Positions 7,535-7,826 of a DNA stretch of 7,826 nt are shown here, piece after piece; the first letter of the stretch is position 1; every line of letters begins with the position of its first letter. The notes under the pieces are model-generated. The model saw nothing but the letters and a program-made list of their open reading frames with translations, was not told the origin of the DNA and searched no databases. A program made the translations under genes and the position numbers. Origin of the DNA: Ga0077555 sp031406575. GTDB lineage: Bacteria; Pseudomonadota; Alphaproteobacteria; Rhizobiales; Hyphomicrobiaceae. Location: NCBI GenBank assembly GCA_031406575.1, contig JANOHP010000109.1:1-7826 (forward strand). Reading direction: 5' to 3'.

Positions 7535-7554
7535 GGCAGCTGTTGCACAGCGCC
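7535..7554. repeat. Short hairpin
   Basis: GGC, a bulged A, GCTGT, loop TGC, ACAGC, GCC: eight pairs with one bulge. It is one of several hairpins in the gene-free region. It could be part of a structured leader for a plus-strand transcript or be chance in GC-rich DNA. Confidence 0.4.
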
Positions 7555-7574
7555 AAGGGAGCAATGTTGGACAG

Positions 7575-7588
7575 GCGTTGACCAACGC
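7575..7588. repeat. Perfect 6+2+6 palindrome
   Basis: GCGTTG, AC, CAACGC. The two-base centre is too short for a stable RNA loop without opening inner pairs, so if functional it is more likely a protein-binding site than an RNA hairpin. No promoter elements are convincingly placed around it. Confidence 0.4.
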
Positions 7589-7637
7589 GGCAATCAACAC
7601 CACCGCGCCCCACGGCCGGTTTGGGTCAAGGCACAAA

Positions 7638-7691
7638 GTCGCTGCGCGACAGCCCGCTGTGCGGGATGCATGAGCCGATGGGCCTGCATCC
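7638..7691. repeat. Three consecutive small hairpins
   Basis: GTCGC-TGC-GCGAC (7638-7650) is followed after two bases by CCCGC-TGT-GCGGG (7653-7665), then by ATGCA...TGCAT (7666-7670 with 7685-7689) enclosing a GCC/GGC pair set around a GATG loop. The third arm can extend by two G-C pairs if it takes two G's from the second hairpin (GGATGCA with TGCATCC). The back-to-back arrangement resembles a structured RNA leader, but each stem is only about 5-7 pairs. Confidence 0.45.
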
Positions 7692-7732
7692 AGAATGAGC
7701 AGTAACCAATTGAGAGAGCAGGCGTAACGGGC

Positions 7733-7792
7733 GGGGAGCCCCAGCTTGAAGATCGAGGTCTCGACAACCTCACTCAAGGACTGGAACTCCCC
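7733..7792 (+). promoter_or_regulatory. Long imperfect hairpin ending one base before a start codon
   Basis: Arms pair in order: GGGGAG (7733-7738) with CTCCCC (7787-7792), CCAG (7741-7744) with CTGG (7781-7784), CTTGA (7745-7749) with TCAAG (7774-7778), and GAGGT (7755-7759) with ACCTC (7767-7771). This gives about 20 pairs, small internal loops and a 7-base loop. In a plus-strand RNA the only Shine-Dalgarno-like AAGGA (7776-7780) would sit mostly inside the stem, so the fold could limit initiation at the ATG at 7793. Function is inferred from geometry alone. Confidence 0.4.
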
Positions 7793-7826
7793 ATGACCAA
7801 GCCTGTCACTGCCAAGCCCGTCGCCG
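7793..7826 (+). CDS. Possible start of a divergent plus-strand gene, product unknown (11 codons visible)
   Basis: ATG at 7793 opens MTKPVTAKPVA and continues past the window edge. AAGGA at 7776-7780 is 12 bases upstream, a long spacing for a ribosome-binding site. In frame, no ATG, GTG or TTG lies between the stop at 7703-7705 and this ATG. Too little is visible to name a product. Its divergence from a sulfur operon makes a sulfur-metabolism or regulatory role conceivable, but nothing in these residues shows it. Confidence 0.4.
   Translation, partial: MTKPVTAKPVA

Larger units (their letters stand above)
7290..7792. other. Gene-free divergent intergenic region, about 500 bases
   Basis: This region lies between the cysG start and the plus-strand ATG at 7793. 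The part 7355-7435 is AT-rich against a GC-rich background and holds the likely cysG promoter and palindrome. The part 7440-7792 returns to high GC and is rich in inverted repeats. The short open frames crossing it (such as 7445-7777 minus and 7430-7705 plus) show no recognisable motif, no good ribosome-binding site and no family resemblance, so I do not call them genes. I see no tRNA, no transposon ends and no match to a riboswitch class I know. Confidence 0.55.

Noticed and set aside
7600..7700. Possible tRNA or known riboswitch because of the back-to-back hairpins
   Set aside because: No T-loop signature, no acceptor-arm pairing, and no match to consensus features I know for SAM-II, SAM-V, SAH, cobalamin, TPP, FMN or glycine riboswitches.
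7430..7705. A 91-codon cysteine-containing plus-strand frame
   Set aside because: Composition looks like random GC-rich translation, with overlapping alternative frames equally open and no motif or ribosome-binding site.
7445..7777. A 110-codon minus-strand frame with two hydrophobic stretches upstream of cysG
   Set aside because: No recognisable family and no clear ribosome-binding site. It is antisense to the putative leader of the gene at 7793, and its first codons coincide with a hairpin. It could be a tiny membrane protein, but nothing supports it.

Overview
The window is a minus-strand assimilatory sulfate-reduction operon from a GC-rich (about 60% by eye) proteobacterium. The sequence does not fix the genus. 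An alphaproteobacterium of the Hyphomicrobiales type is my best guess, from base composition and protein flavour, but it is weakly supported.

Layout, in transcription order (right to left): a divergent intergenic region (7290-7792); cysG, siroheme synthase (7289-5793); a 56-base gap; cysJ, sulfite reductase flavoprotein (5736-3955); a 21-base gap; cysI, sulfite reductase hemoprotein (3933-2191); cysH, an Fe-S type APS reductase (2194-1469); cysD, sulfate adenylyltransferase small subunit (1472-564); and the first 188 codons of cysN, the GTPase subunit (564 to the window edge). The junctions cysI/cysH and cysH/cysD are ATGA overlaps and cysD/cysN is TGATG, so the last four genes are probably translationally coupled. 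No terminator-like hairpin is visible between genes, which fits one transcript.

Together the genes form one pathway. CysD/CysN activate sulfate to APS. CysH reduces APS to sulfite; its cysteine pattern is that of APS reductases, not PAPS reductases. CysJ/CysI reduce sulfite to sulfide with NADPH. CysG makes the siroheme that CysI needs. All enzymes look intact, with the key motifs present.

The only part not explained by these genes is the roughly 500-base region 7290-7792. Its left part is AT-rich and holds a perfect 7+2+7 palindrome over a plausible -10 element for cysG. The rest (about 7450-7792) has several inverted repeats, including an imperfect long hairpin that ends on the base before an ATG at 7793. 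That ATG may start a divergent plus-strand gene, of which only 11 codons are visible. I see no mobile element, CRISPR array, tRNA or rRNA, and no sign of a novel multi-gene system. The possible structured leader is the best lead, and it is tentative.
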